Positions 1 to 23,719 of a stretch of 64,000 nucleotides of DNA are shown here, piece after piece (within the stretch, counting starts at the first letter, position 1; each line of letters begins with the position of its first letter). This DNA is from Cristatella mucedo (lineage: Eukaryota; Bryozoa; Phylactolaemata; Cristatellidae), in assembly GCA_009760855.2 (NCBI GenBank), contig WPIO01000150.1:859501-923500 (forward strand). The letters are read 5' to 3'. Made by a program: the position numbers and the translations under genes. The notes under the pieces were generated by a model. That model saw only the letters and a list, made by a program, of their open reading frames with translations, did no database searches and had not been told where the DNA came from.

Positions 1-61
1 CTAGCAGCAAGAAGGCACTCCGATTGGCTAGCCCAGGTCGGGAGGGGGCCCCCGGCCTAGT

Positions 62-232
62 ACCAGTAGACATTTATATAAAAAATATAATTCATTTGCA
101 TAGCGCCATAAGAGAACTCGATCTCTATTCAGGCGCTTCACACATTCCACGGGCTTGTTGAGCCAGACCTTGGTCGGGGTCAGCACCTTAACCACTGGAC
201 CAAACCAGCCCAGCAATGCCATAGGCTGAGGT
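62..232 (-). mobile_element. SINE-B (tRNA head, LINE-like tail)
   Basis: Read on the minus strand, this copy has a tRNA-like head with an A-box-like stretch (TGGTCCAGTGGTTAAGGTGC) and a decayed B-box region. A tail follows with the GCGCCTGAATAGAGAT...GGCGCTATGCAAAT stem-like motif and an AT-rich end. The same arrangement recurs near 7.87, 28.3/29.3, 33.3, 39.8, 58.3 and 59.9 kb, which defines a dispersed family. The tail matches the 3' end of the local L2/CR1-like LINE. Edges are approximate. Confidence 0.75.
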
Positions 233-339
233 ATGCACCCTCACATCACTATCTCAAATTCATCTCTCCTTAATCTTAGCCAATATACATGGTAGCTTAA
301 GGAATAGCCTAGTCCTGGTGCCATATAGGTGGTCTTCGT

Positions 340-844
340 GTGGGTTGGGGCCTGGCAGTTAGCCGAACTCATGGGTTTTGCACCACATGTGGTACAGATA
401 AATCAGGCTCAATTGGCGACCCATCTTGTTCGATACTCTCAGCAGTCCAGGTTTCCACTGTCCCATCTGCACATGGCCTCTGTCGTCAGGCACGGTTTCT
501 GCTATCTCTGCTGCCGGTATTACAGGCATAGGCAGCTCACTGGTTCACGGTGGCAGGTTGGCATCAAATGTTGCCATGGCATCAGCCCTGTTGTTTGAAG
601 TGCTCTCACCAACAGTTGTGGGAGGTCGTGACATACAGGTGGCCCTTAGAATTCGTGCCTTGAGTTTGTCAGCATGCACGACTTTCATATGCTCTGCTTC
701 GTTTGTAATTCGGTATGTTACCGGGCCAAGCACAACAGATTCGATATGCCAGCCACTGATCCATCGTGATTGGGGGATAGACATTAGAACTTGACAGTCG
801 CACCACTGAATGGCGCCTGAGGGGTTCGAGCTGCTGCCACTCAT
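340..844 (-). pseudogene. Ty3/gypsy-type pol remnant (integrase C-terminus)
   Basis: On the minus strand, 844-545 is open for 99 codons and contains LGPVTYRI followed after a short gap by KVVHADKLKARI. This is the pattern at the C-terminus of Ty3/gypsy integrases (GPVTYRI...KVVHVDRLKP). Below 545 the frame breaks, but downstream text (RGHVQMGQWKPG) still looks like the Pro/Gly-rich end of such a polyprotein. No LTR, protease, reverse transcriptase or DDE core is visible nearby, so this is an isolated 3' fragment. Confidence 0.65.
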
Positions 845-1603
<759 letters not shown>

Positions 1604-3460
1604 GAGCATAAAAACGGCTTCTCTAAACAGCCAGGCTCATACTACTAGAAACTAATGTGATGCAATGACAAATATTCGCCAGCCAGTACTTGCTCATCAA
1701 CACAGCCAACAATTCTTGGCAAGCCGTAAGTACTACAACCGAAACGTTATAAAACACAGTATGAGTGAGGCAGCCGGAGCCAGAGACCCAGCATGCATGG
1801 CTCTCTGTCTGTCAGTATCTCTATGCTCCAAAATTCGCACGACGGAACAGAAAAAAGCATTTGCTGACAAACTCTTTTTAGTAAAATATAATTTGACAGA
1901 ACGATATCATCATCATCTGACTAACAATATCAACAGTAGCAGAGTAGCAGCAAAAGCACAGTGCTCTGGCAACGCGAATCACAGCCATCGAGTCACGTGG
2001 AAGCAGAGAGCCAACTTCCAAATCGGCTATTCCATTCGACATACCCGGCCAAGTCTGTATCCGACACGCTGGCACGCACTTGCGTCAGAGCGCATTCGAA
2101 GTCTCGAACGGAGATCGGACGGACCTGAATTGAGCAGAAGCGACCTGAGACAAGCACTAGCACACTGCCAACGCTAACGAAATAAATCCGACCGTTTGAA
2201 ACTTATTAAGAAACAAAGCTCACGTGACTGACGAAGCATGCCATCGTGCGCATGGCATTGGGCTTTTTGTCAGTGCAACACCACTGCTGCACACGGCAGC
2301 GACTGCTCGAATAGAGTGCCGCGCGATGCAACACGAGCGGTAGTCCGCGCGCGTGTGCGCGACCTTTGCCGCAGCACGAGGCTAGAGAGCACATGCCACA
2401 ATGCCGGGCTTAGATCTAAGCCGTCGCCTGGCTGGGCGGCGCGAGCTGAGCACGTGGCCGCATCCCACAGCACCGCCAGCCCCCCAGTCAGAAATGCTTT
2501 GCAGTCGCGATTGTGCTGTGATTTCGAGCGTGAACTGGCAGATCGACGTTGGTTCTGAAATGCGGGTCATCAGAATTGCAGTGGGGCAGCCATAGGCGGC
2601 GGCTGCTGCAGGCAGCACACCCGGAGAGAAGCGCTCGCTCGCTCCCGAGCACCGGATCGGAGGGTCTGCACCGGCTAGAACTGGTCTGGTGGACGCAGAC
2701 ACTCGGACAGGTCACTCGTCGCTCAACGAACGGCATTGCCGGACAAGAGCTCTAGGGGGGCCATTTGAGCTTCTCGAGTGCAAAGCCGTCAGCGCACCGC
2801 TGCTCACGACCCGAGAGCGTCGTCGGTCGCGCGCTGCCGGGCAACTCTCTTTCGGAGAGCACGGCGACCGTCAGCACGCTGTCGGCACACTCTTCGGTGC
2901 CTAAGAGTAGCCGAACCGGTGAGGTGCGACTCGCGGCCTACAGCTGTGCGGACGCTCGCAGAACGTACAGCGCTGCGCACGTGCAGGCCACGTCGGCTGG
3001 CGTCCTCACGACTGGGTTAGAATTTTATGCAAAAGCAGGCGTCTTAGAATAGTCGAGGCAGCCGGCAACATTCTCAATGAGCGAGCAGAAAGGCGCACTC
3101 GTTTGGCACGTTCGTTGCACGCTGCTAGTTTCCCGGGAAGGTCAAGCCCAAAACGGTCACTACGGGCTGCCTCTGCCAGTGGCTGCTTCGCATACAATGC
3201 CTCCGGTCCCACATACACTCATCAAAGGTTTTGATGCACGCGCACCGGCGCTCGTTCGAGGCCCTAGCAACTGCTTAGGGTCAACTCCGGGCACGCACGA
3301 CGTGCTGCGCTCGGCACTGGGCCAAGCCAAAAGCCAAGCGCAGCCACTCACGCAAGGCTGTGGTCGAGTGAGACCGCTACTCCAGCACAGTCGCTGCTCG
3401 GCCACAGCGACTAAGCTTGCAAAGCCGGAGATCCGTGCGCTGGAGCAGCAGCAGCCATAC
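1604..3460. other. Unassigned, GC-rich from about 2.25 kb; downstream side of FIGNL1
   Basis: Several overlapping open frames on both strands reflect high GC content (2.25-3.4 kb, many CpGs), and none shows a recognisable domain. FIGNL1 exon 3461-3564 ends with a donor pointing into this interval, so the terminal FIGNL1 exon (about 35-40 codons in relatives) should lie here or beyond the left edge. I searched by eye for its conserved arginine-proline and WN motifs and did not find it. Confidence 0.4.
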
Positions 3461-15880
<12,420 letters not shown>

Positions 15881-18825
15881 AGCAGCTGCTAGCAAGATTG
15901 TCACGGGCAACGAACAGCGAGTTGCCTACAGCACCGGCCGGAAGTTGTGGGGCTGTCAGCTTGACCCTGCTCTGCCCCGGCACACCCTCCAGCCGCGGCC
16001 CGGCCGGCTATGTTGCAAGCTGGTCATGACACTCGCCGAAGGGGGGAGAGACTTTCACGCCTCGCAGCAACTGGAGGGCGGCTGGTGCAGCCGACAGAGC
16101 ACGGCTGTGTCAGCCCGGCGTGCAAACGGCCGGTCTGCCTACCCACCCGTCGTCACTTGCTGCTGCCACGGGAGGAGTGAACTTCCATTGGCCTCGCCTA
16201 CAAAGGACGACGGGGTGGCTGCATGGCTCAGCAATGGAGGAGGAGGGAGACCGGCATGGCGATTAGCAGCGCAAGCAGCTAGCTCGCCACTGCAGCGCAC
16301 CATTTTGGCCAGCAGGATGCATCGACATCGTGCGACATTGATGCAGTGGCCGGGTTGCCACATCAAAAGCAGCACTAGCGATTGGCTTCTGCACTCTGAG
16401 AATAAAGTAGTCACACATTGCAGGCCAGAGGCAGCCGGCCCCATTCTTCAGTTCGGGCGATCTAGCCAGCCAAACTCAGCGGATTGGCAAGCCGTGGAGG
16501 AGACAGATTGCACAGCCCACGTGTAATGATTTCGGTGCACGTTAATGAAAACGAAATATAGAGAGCACAGGATCCTTCACTGAAATATCAAGACAGGCCA
16601 ACCAGGATTGGCTTCCCAAGGCCATCATTTGCAGCAACTCGGGCGATCAAAGTTCGGCTGTGCATCGATTTCGCATGACGGAAGCACGCCTGTCTGCTCG
16701 GCAACCATGACGAAAACAAACAAGATAGCTCAAGATGCTAGTGTGTGCGTGCTGCTTGGTATCTCGGCACTCGGCTAGACCAACAAGCCACCAGCAGCAC
16801 GGCTCAGCTGCTTACCTTGTTCCCAAAGATTTCTTGCTCTGACCGAAAGAGCTTAAGGCAATCTGCTGCTGCTGCAGACTCTCGGTGCCTCGTCCGTTTA
16901 AGCGTTGTCTTTTTGCATTATCAATAACCTGGAAATAAATTCATTAAATACTAAAGGTGATCACTACATCAGCAGACACATCATCTTCGCCTAATCATCG
17001 GTGCGCATGCATGCCAGTGTGTATATACGAGCGTGAGTGTGTGTGTGCACGCCTGAGCTCGCACAACACACACAAATGAATGGTTTGAATGATGGTATGA
17101 ATGGTTTTGCTCGATTACCAGCCGAGCAAAAATCACTTCACATGCCTGCTCACCCTGCTGTTTTTTCAGCTTAAATGCTGCTTTACTTGGAGAAGCAATG
17201 CATAAGTACAGCAGACATAAGATGTATTTTTGCTTCAGAATATGCTAACAGTCCCAGCTTAAAGTGTTCTGGCGTTCAAGGAGAAGAAGTAGAATGCAGC
17301 ATTTCGGGTAAAATAAAAATACTAGCTGATTTAACAGCCTTTTTATATAGCAACATAAGGGTAAACTAAGACAGCAGCTTATGCCACACTTTTATTTACA
17401 TTCTGCTATTAAAGACCAACTGGAATACCGAGCTGAACAGCAGCTCGGCCGAGAGGCCAGAAGCACTTCGATGCCTTGCATACATGTGAACAGGGAAAAG
17501 CCATGGCTTAGACACTAACTGGTGGTGGAGCCTACTACTTGATCTATCCACCCATTCCAGAGGTGCAACAAGACTACTTACAGAACTAGCCAGCGTTGTA
17601 ATTCTTTTGAACCACGGCCTTTCTCCGGGAAGGCCGTGGTGAAGGTCATCAGATTTGGAAAGAACAATCAAAGAATTGACTGCATTTTGTGATTCGTGAA
17701 ATTGCACAACTTCCACTCCATAACAGCCACAAACACCCCAGCTGCTGCAATCCTATGCTTCGAGCAGCAGGAATGCTGGTTTTGGCATACCTCGTCGTAT
17801 TGGCAGTCACTTGCCTGCTGTTCGAGCACTGCCATACATCGGTAGTTGCGTATCTTCTCGGGCACGGGACATAAACCGGGAGCAATCACGACAGTGCAGT
17901 CAGCCATGCGATCAAAAGAAAAACCAGATTCAGCTGGCTTTTCAGAGGAAGTTGTCATCCGATACGACCAATACTCTCAAAATGGCCTTTTTAAACGAAC
18001 AGTGGCAGAAGCAAAGAGCCGAGCGACTGAGTGCGCCTTGGGGCCAACGATGACTGCTGCTGCCTCGGTCGAAGTGCTGGATGTCACTGGAGCCGACTAA
18101 AGAGGCCTGGGAAAGGGCACGAACATCTACAGCGACTGCCAAAGGACATCTGCGGATCTGATTCGAGGACGGCCGGAGTACTGAGATTCACTGGCCACAT
18201 CGCCCGGTCGGCAGCTCGGCTGCTCGATCGTACCGCACAACGCTTCGGCAACGCCTCCACCGACACATACATCCTCGTGGGTTGGACAGCACCTGCCACG
18301 AGACTCTCAGCCTGCTTTAGCCCTAATGACCAATACAGGCAGCAAACAGAAAAGAACACCCTGAAGGCAGGCAAAGTAAAGTAGTGTAAAGTAATAAATC
18401 AAGCAGCCACATTTGAGAGCTACCGTAACCTGATCGGCTGAAGGGGCAGCAAATTAGGCGACTAATAACCTAGATCTGTCTTGATAGATCTTGTGCATGG
18501 AAGACTGCGCAGACTTAATCTAGTAACACCCTGACGGCACGTCGCCCTTTCATGAAGCTGAATTTGATGACAACGGTGATCTAAAATCATTGAACCTTAT
18601 AGAGCAGTTGGACACGCAGTGCATAGGCCAAGAACGATCCAAAGATGCTTGTGCCAGACGATGCGCAGAAAGTGGTAGCTACTGGATGTGACGAGGCATC
18701 GATCGGTTGACACCGACGACCACGGATTCAAAGCTGCCTCCACGCGATCGACCGGGACAGGCGCGATCGACCGGGACAGGCGCCACGGCGCCAAGCCGAG
18801 CAGCCGATGGGAGCATTGGTATACA
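15881..18825. other. FIGNL1 intron region with unresolved coding potential
   Basis: Exons joining the N-terminal exon (near 18831) to the one at about 15657 may lie here, but I could not assign any frame. The plus-strand frame 15693-16526 and several minus-strand frames are compositional. A SINE-A end fragment (CTAGCTGATTTAACAGCC) is at about 17322-17350. A perfect 11-bp stem with an 8-nt loop is at 17611-17640. Confidence 0.4.
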
Positions 18826-18830
18826 TTCAC

Positions 18831-19480
18831 CGAGCGAGCATCTCCGCGGTGCCGCCAATCGCCTACCAGCTGCTCGTGCGCCGTTCGAAAGCTGTCCAGC
18901 GGTGCCGAGTGTAAGGAATGCGCGCCGTCATAGCCTCCATCACTGTCGTCGGCGTCAGCTTGCGCAAACGAGCTGCCAGTGGTGGCATACGCCTGCCAGC
19001 GCGACTGTGCAGCAGTTGGCCGGGCGACGACGACGCCTCGTGCTGTAGCAGCAGCAGCCGGGGCCGTGCCGCCTCGGATTCGCTCTGTGCTGCCCGACAG
19101 CCAGTCAGGCTGCTCACAGGCCTGCGCCAGACTGCTGCATTGGCGTGCAGTCGTGCTCCTGCTCGCATTGCGTCCACGACCTTCGCTGCCGATGCAGTCC
19201 GCGTTTCTGTGGTCTGCCGACGGCACTCGTGCAGTGGCAGCAGCAGCGGACGTCGGCTTACTGAGCTGCCTTGGCTGGCCATTAGACAAAGGGTGGGCTA
19301 ACCCGGCCGACTGGCCGTGTTTGACCAACGACGCTGCCGGTGCCGATGCCGGCTCCCCTGCACAGTGGCCAACGCTCGACGACACGCAGCAGCGGTCAGT
19401 GGCAGAGGGCAGCAGCAAGCCTCTGATAAACGGCAGCCTGCAGGCTGCCGCCGCAGTTAGAGTTGACTTCCACTGACAAG
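18831..19480 (-). CDS. FIGNL1: Probable N-terminal exon of FIGNL1
   Basis: The minus-strand frame contains SFRTAHEQLVGDW, matching the F-[KR]-T-A-x-E-Q-L-x-x-D motif that precedes the AAA domain in FIGNL1 (its RAD51-binding region). A donor CG|GTGAAT follows directly at 18830-18825. Upstream the frame stays open and is rich in Ala, Ser and Gly; an alternative frame is also open through 19282-18863, so the 5' boundary and start codon are not fixed. A 19-bp direct repeat at 18746-18784 just after the donor would shift the frame if coding, which supports an intron there. Spacing of more than 3 kb to the next exon is plausible. Confidence 0.65.
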
Positions 19481-19549
19481 TGACTACAAAAACACAGGAC
19501 GACATTTGAGCCCGATGGCGGTAACCTGCGTTACCAAATTTCTGCAAGT

Positions 19550-19658
19550 AGAATCACAATTAATTATTTATTTTGCGGATAGCTGCTCTAAAAATAAATA
19601 TAGCATTTCAAAGTCGAAAATGCCGTTGACCTGATTCAGGAGCAGCACCGACAGAATC
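19550..19658. promoter_or_regulatory. AT-rich divergent intergenic region
   Basis: A short AT-rich gap separates the minus-strand FIGNL1 N-terminal region from the plus-strand ORF starting at 19659. Its position suggests a shared divergent promoter. No specific element was identified. Confidence 0.3.
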
Positions 19659-20171
19659 ATGTCGAAGCAATCTGACGAACTATGTGTGCAAGAACTCAAT
19701 GAAAGAATGCACGCTATGGTTGGCTATAATGACTACATAAAAGACGTTAGCAATGATAATTTTAACAACGCAATGGAACTGATGTGCAAGTTCTTGGAAA
19801 CAGTTCCCGGGAACTTCATTGCCACCCGATGGTCTGAAAAGATTATGCAGAAGGTCTGGAATTGCGGTGCCAGTGCTCGCCTGGATAGTATCGCTGATAG
19901 TGAGGACGAAGATCCTGACAATATTGGCGCACCGTTGGCAGAGGCATCCGATATGGCACAAACTCATGGCAGAAAAAGAAGAGCATCAGCGCTGGAGGCT
20001 GCTCCGGGCGTGCAGACACGTTCTGTGGGGAGCCCGAAGAAGGCACTAGCAGTTGTCCCAAATCAGCCACCAATCTTGAGCCATTTCTCGAAAAAAATTG
20101 ACTCAATTTTCGTGATCGAGGCCTGGATCCTTGCCCTGGATCTGGTCAGCCGCTGCGCACTTGCACAATAA
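19659..20171 (+). CDS. Intact single-exon ORF, unknown protein (170 aa)
   Basis: I do not recognise the family. The protein begins MSKQSDELCVQELNERMHAM. Residues 1-75 look mainly helical (FNNAMELMCKFLETVPG, RWSEKIMQKVWNC). An acidic linker follows (DSEDEDPDN, about residue 83), then a basic patch GRKRRASALE that could be a nuclear signal, then VGSPKK and NQPPILSHFSKK near residues 122-145. The last resembles a degenerate PCNA-interacting box (Q-x-x-I-x-x-H-F) with His in place of the first aromatic. The stop codon overlaps an AATAAA signal (20167-20172). Absence of introns with an adjacent poly(A) signal could mean a compact gene or a retrocopy. It is divergent from FIGNL1. Confidence 0.6.
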   Translation: MSKQSDELCVQELNERMHAMVGYNDYIKDVSNDNFNNAMELMCKFLETVPGNFIATRWSEKIMQKVWNCGASARLDSIADSEDEDPDNIGAPLAEASDMAQTHGRKRRASALEAAPGVQTRSVGSPKKALAVVPNQPPILSHFSKKIDSIFVIEAWILALDLVSRCALAQ

Positions 20172-20172
20172 A
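20167..20172 (+). terminator. AATAAA polyadenylation signal
   Basis: AATAAA overlaps the TAA stop of the ORF 19659-20171, implying a very short 3' UTR if used. Confidence 0.45.
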
Positions 20173-20618
20173 AATCATCGTTTTCGAAATCGGTTTCTGC
20201 TGACCAATAGAGCTCAACGAGCCTGACATTTTTAGATTATTTGCATATAATTTGGACTAATAAAAATCAGGTAGTTATCTCAGTCCCGCACGAACCCGGG
20301 TTACTATAGTAACCAGGGTTACTGCCATCGGGCTCATTTACCAACTATAATACGCAAGAGAGTAGTCGGCTCCGTGCCTCCGCTGTGGTTGTCTTGCTAG
20401 CCCTGCTTTTCTCTAGCTGGTGTTCCGAGATCGAGGTGCATGAGTCTCGGTCTAAGCTGCTTAAATTGTGCTGCTAACCGATCAGTCAGCCAGCGGCCTG
20501 TTTTCGCAAAGCTAGAAACAATAACAAGCAGGTGGCTAAAAATAGATACGACCGAATGGACTGCAATACTTTTCTACAAGGCCTGCTACGGTGGCTGGCA
20601 GTGTGCCAGTAATTCACT

Positions 20619-20709
<91 letters not shown>

Positions 20710-20715
20710 TCTCAT
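20619..20715. repeat. (CT)n microsatellite
   Basis: About 46 uninterrupted CT units. Open frames across it are artefacts. Confidence 0.98.
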
Positions 20716-21129
20716 TGCATCACCATACAGTGCTTGCTGCTGCAAAATGCTAACTTCTAGATGGGCAACGATAGTTACGAGGCACTGGATTTAGTGAGAC
20801 AGCACACCCAGAATCAAAGCTGGATGGAAATATCGCAAAAAATAGAACCAAAATGAACCATCATCTTGCAAGCAGTAATCCATGATAGTAAAAAACATCT
20901 GTCCATGGTTGAGGTGGTGAGTCATTTTTATGTGCCGAATCCTGTGGAAAAAGCTGTGATATTTACCGATTCTAGGTTTTGGAAAATGAGTTTACATTAA
21001 CAGAACACAATGCACGGTTACAACGAGGGACGGCAGCAGAACCAAAGAGCTGCTGTAAGGATGGGGTTTTTACCTGACACAAAAACTGCAAGCAAAAGAA
21101 AAAGTCTGCCTCATTTTTATGGCAGCAGA

Positions 21130-21735
21130 ACAGCCTTATAATAATAATAATGCACTTGATAAAGTGCCCTCAGAGAACTCAATCTCTCTCTAGGCGCTTT
21201 ACATTTGCTGCAAAGTGAAACGCGATTGAATCGTGAGTAATATCATGCTTGATAAACAAACAAAATGAATAACATGGTTAGGGGTGACATGCACAGGGTC
21301 AGCATGCAAATGTGGTTAGTGGCAGCATGCACATGAAGGACGAATCACACATAAGCACAAGAAGGACGAATCACAGGGACCCACTAAATGCTGTTCTAAA
21401 TAGGTGTGTTTTTAGGTTCTTTTTAAATGTGGTCAAGACAGAGGACGTTCTGACGCAAGTCGGAAGTGAGTTCCAGGCTTTGGGAGCATACGAACTAAAT
21501 GCACGGTCTCCAAAGGATTTGAGGTTTGTACAAGGTATTGGTAAACTGTTGGATTCCGAAAAGCGGGTGGTAAGATGCTTGGCCTGGTGGGGAAGTAGAT
21601 CTGAGAGATAGGCTGGAGCCAAAGAATGAAGTGACGTAAAAGTGAGCAATAAAACCTTGAAGTCGATGATTTGCTTGACTGGGAGCCAATGCAGGTCAGC
21701 GAGAAGTGGTGTGATGTGGCAACTGCGCCTTGGCG
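21130..21735 (-). mobile_element. L2/CR1-like LINE, 3' end
   Basis: On the minus strand the order is LHSLAPAYLSDLLPHQAK, FGDRAFSSYAPKAWNSLPTC and TFKKNLKTHLFRTAF (ORF 21649-21371), then the CATGCTGACCCTGTGCATG-type 3' UTR and the AGCGCCTAGAGAGAGATTGA tail with ATT repeats at 21136. The upstream LADLQW block is in a shifted frame. It is a 5'-truncated pseudogene very close to the 5.3 kb copy. Confidence 0.9.
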
Positions 21736-21761
21736 GCTATCGCTCCGGCATCCAGTGGGCA

Positions 21762-21845
21762 TAACGAATTGCTTGCTACAGGACTCGAACCCACGACCCT
21801 CGGCTGTGAAGGGCAAGCTCATCAACCCTTAGCTAAGACCCAGGA
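21762..21845 (-). mobile_element. SINE-A head fragment
   Basis: CAGGACTCGAACCCACGACC and TTAGCTAAGACCCAGG are the antisense B-box and head. The body and tail are missing, and the fragment abuts the LINE. Confidence 0.65.
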
Positions 21846-21849
21846 ATTG

Positions 21850-23290
21850 AAATCCGGTGCAAACCACTCACTAAATGGGCAGTCTATTAGAGCTGGCACT
21901 ATCTAGTTCGGCCAGCTAAAGTAGGTAAGCAAGAATGAAAATGCTCTTGAGCTCGATCACTAGCAAAATCAGAAACAGCATTAATAGTACAACCTGTATA
22001 GCCTCTACAACATTGCAATGCATTGCAATGTCTAGGCTGCCCACGGTAGACATTAAATTCAGGGCACTGCTTTGGGTGGGACACAACGAGGGGGCCCAAG
22101 CCTGCTAGGGGTACGATGGGGGGCTGCTACCAGGTTTCATCCTCCTTCAGCCGGGGTAGCAGTCCAAAAGAAGCGCACACCTGCTATGACTGGTGGGGAG
22201 GAGGCTTGGTCAAGGTCAAGCTTCAGCTCACCCCTGATGAATTATTGGCGACTCTCCTGTCAACCTAAAAACCCTGTCATCACGGAGCGGAGGCCGTGGA
22301 GGAGTGTCTCCTGCCTCAGCATAGTTATTGTAGGTACTTCAATCAAAGATCGAGAATATCCATGATTTTCTGATACCCTTAGCCTTGATTTTGGATTTCG
22401 AGTCACTTTTTATAGGGGCCAGGCCTTACAATACCAGTTTGTTTACCCTTCGTGGACAGGGCAACCTCCGGACTAATTGCATTTTGGCCTCAAAGTTAGA
22501 CCCAAGTAAATTCTGAATATTTAAAGGGGAATTTTATATTAAATTCTGCATAAATTTAAATTGATCTTGAAGGTATGGCGCTACCTAACGGTCCACTTGT
22601 AGTTTACTGGTCATGAGCATTCTTGGGCAGACAGGGGAGCGACATAGGAATGAAGAGAGCATACAATCAGTTCGGCTGTCGATCCAATTATCGAGCCACA
22701 TAAACATAACATCAACTGTATGTCGTGTTCGTCATTCACAAGAAGTGAGACATGTGAAAGAATGTTACAAAGTGTGCTAATTTTCAAGATCATTATAGTT
22801 GGATTGCATAAACACAGCCTGGGGAGGTCAAGAAAAGGTTATGCCCAACTTCTTGCCCTGATTCGACTGATAACCAGACTCCCATTTCAATCGGCTTACC
22901 AATATGGCAGAATTTTCAAGCATACTCAAAAAGGAAATAACAAGAAAGGGAACTGATGATTGTGAACTTGCCTAGCCATATCCTTCGGCTGTTAGACTGC
23001 AACAACACAGCCACATGCTGTAGCACCCACCAAAGTGCCGTGTCAATGCAGTTTTCAACACAGGCTGCATTGTATCACTATACTGCTGACACACTTGAGA
23101 TCGACTAAATGCTGTCTGTAAATAGCTTGCTTGGCCACCATTTTCAAGAAATCGAGAATGCTTGATAAATGCCACCATGCTACCAAAAAATGTGATTCAA
23201 ATATCACGATCTAATCGATCAAAAGTAGTATGACCCACTCCAATAGTCCTTTGCCTAATCATTTCCACGTGGCTGAAAAGACATGATAAG
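21850..23290. other. Unassigned intergenic DNA
   Basis: Short frames only. A perfect 22-bp palindrome sits at 22010-22031. A plus-strand frame at 22072-22365 resembles decayed retroelement sequence, but I could not place it. Confidence 0.4.
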
Positions 23291-23297
23291 AAAATGA

Positions 23298-23318
23298 ATG
23301 CCCCCCCCCCCCCCCCCG
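23298..23318. repeat. Poly-C tract
   Basis: A C homopolymer broken by a single G. A second C-rich run (CCCA units then poly-C) lies at 23666-23704. Confidence 0.9.
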
Positions 23319-23665
23319 CCAATGTGTGTCATACCTATTTTGGTGTTGTGAAGTAAGCTGCCCTCGAGCTGCTATGAGTTGCTGCAGCAAAGTTCAGGCA
23401 AACTTTGTGCAATGAGCCAGAGGAAAATGATTTGAATAGCATCAAAGAGCCTGCAGGGTCAACCGGAGCGTCCTGCAGAGGGCAGCCACCAGAAATGTAA
23501 TGCAACGTTACAATGCAGAATAAAAGTCTGCACAGCACAACAACAAAAGGACGTGCACGAGACTGCTAGAGGATTAAAAATGAATGAGCACAAACGCTGG
23601 CCAACGACCAAACCGAGCTCCCTCAGAAGAGCCGTAGCATCAGCGATCAAGTGGTCGATGCTTTG

Positions 23666-23704
23666 CCACCCACCCACCCACCCACCCCCCCACCCCCCCC
23701 CCCG
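23666..23704. repeat. (CCCA)n plus poly-C
   Basis: Four to five CCCA units merge into a C homopolymer. The Gly/Trp-rich minus-strand frame here is compositional. Confidence 0.9.
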
Positions 23705-23719
23705 ACAGCTTACCATGGG

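Noticed and set aside
18597-19547. Entire 316-residue minus-strand frame as the FIGNL1 N-terminus
   Set aside because: Only the part around SFRTAHEQL is supported. The donor at 18830 and the 19-bp duplication after it argue that the distal part is intronic, and the first methionines show no similarity to FIGNL1.
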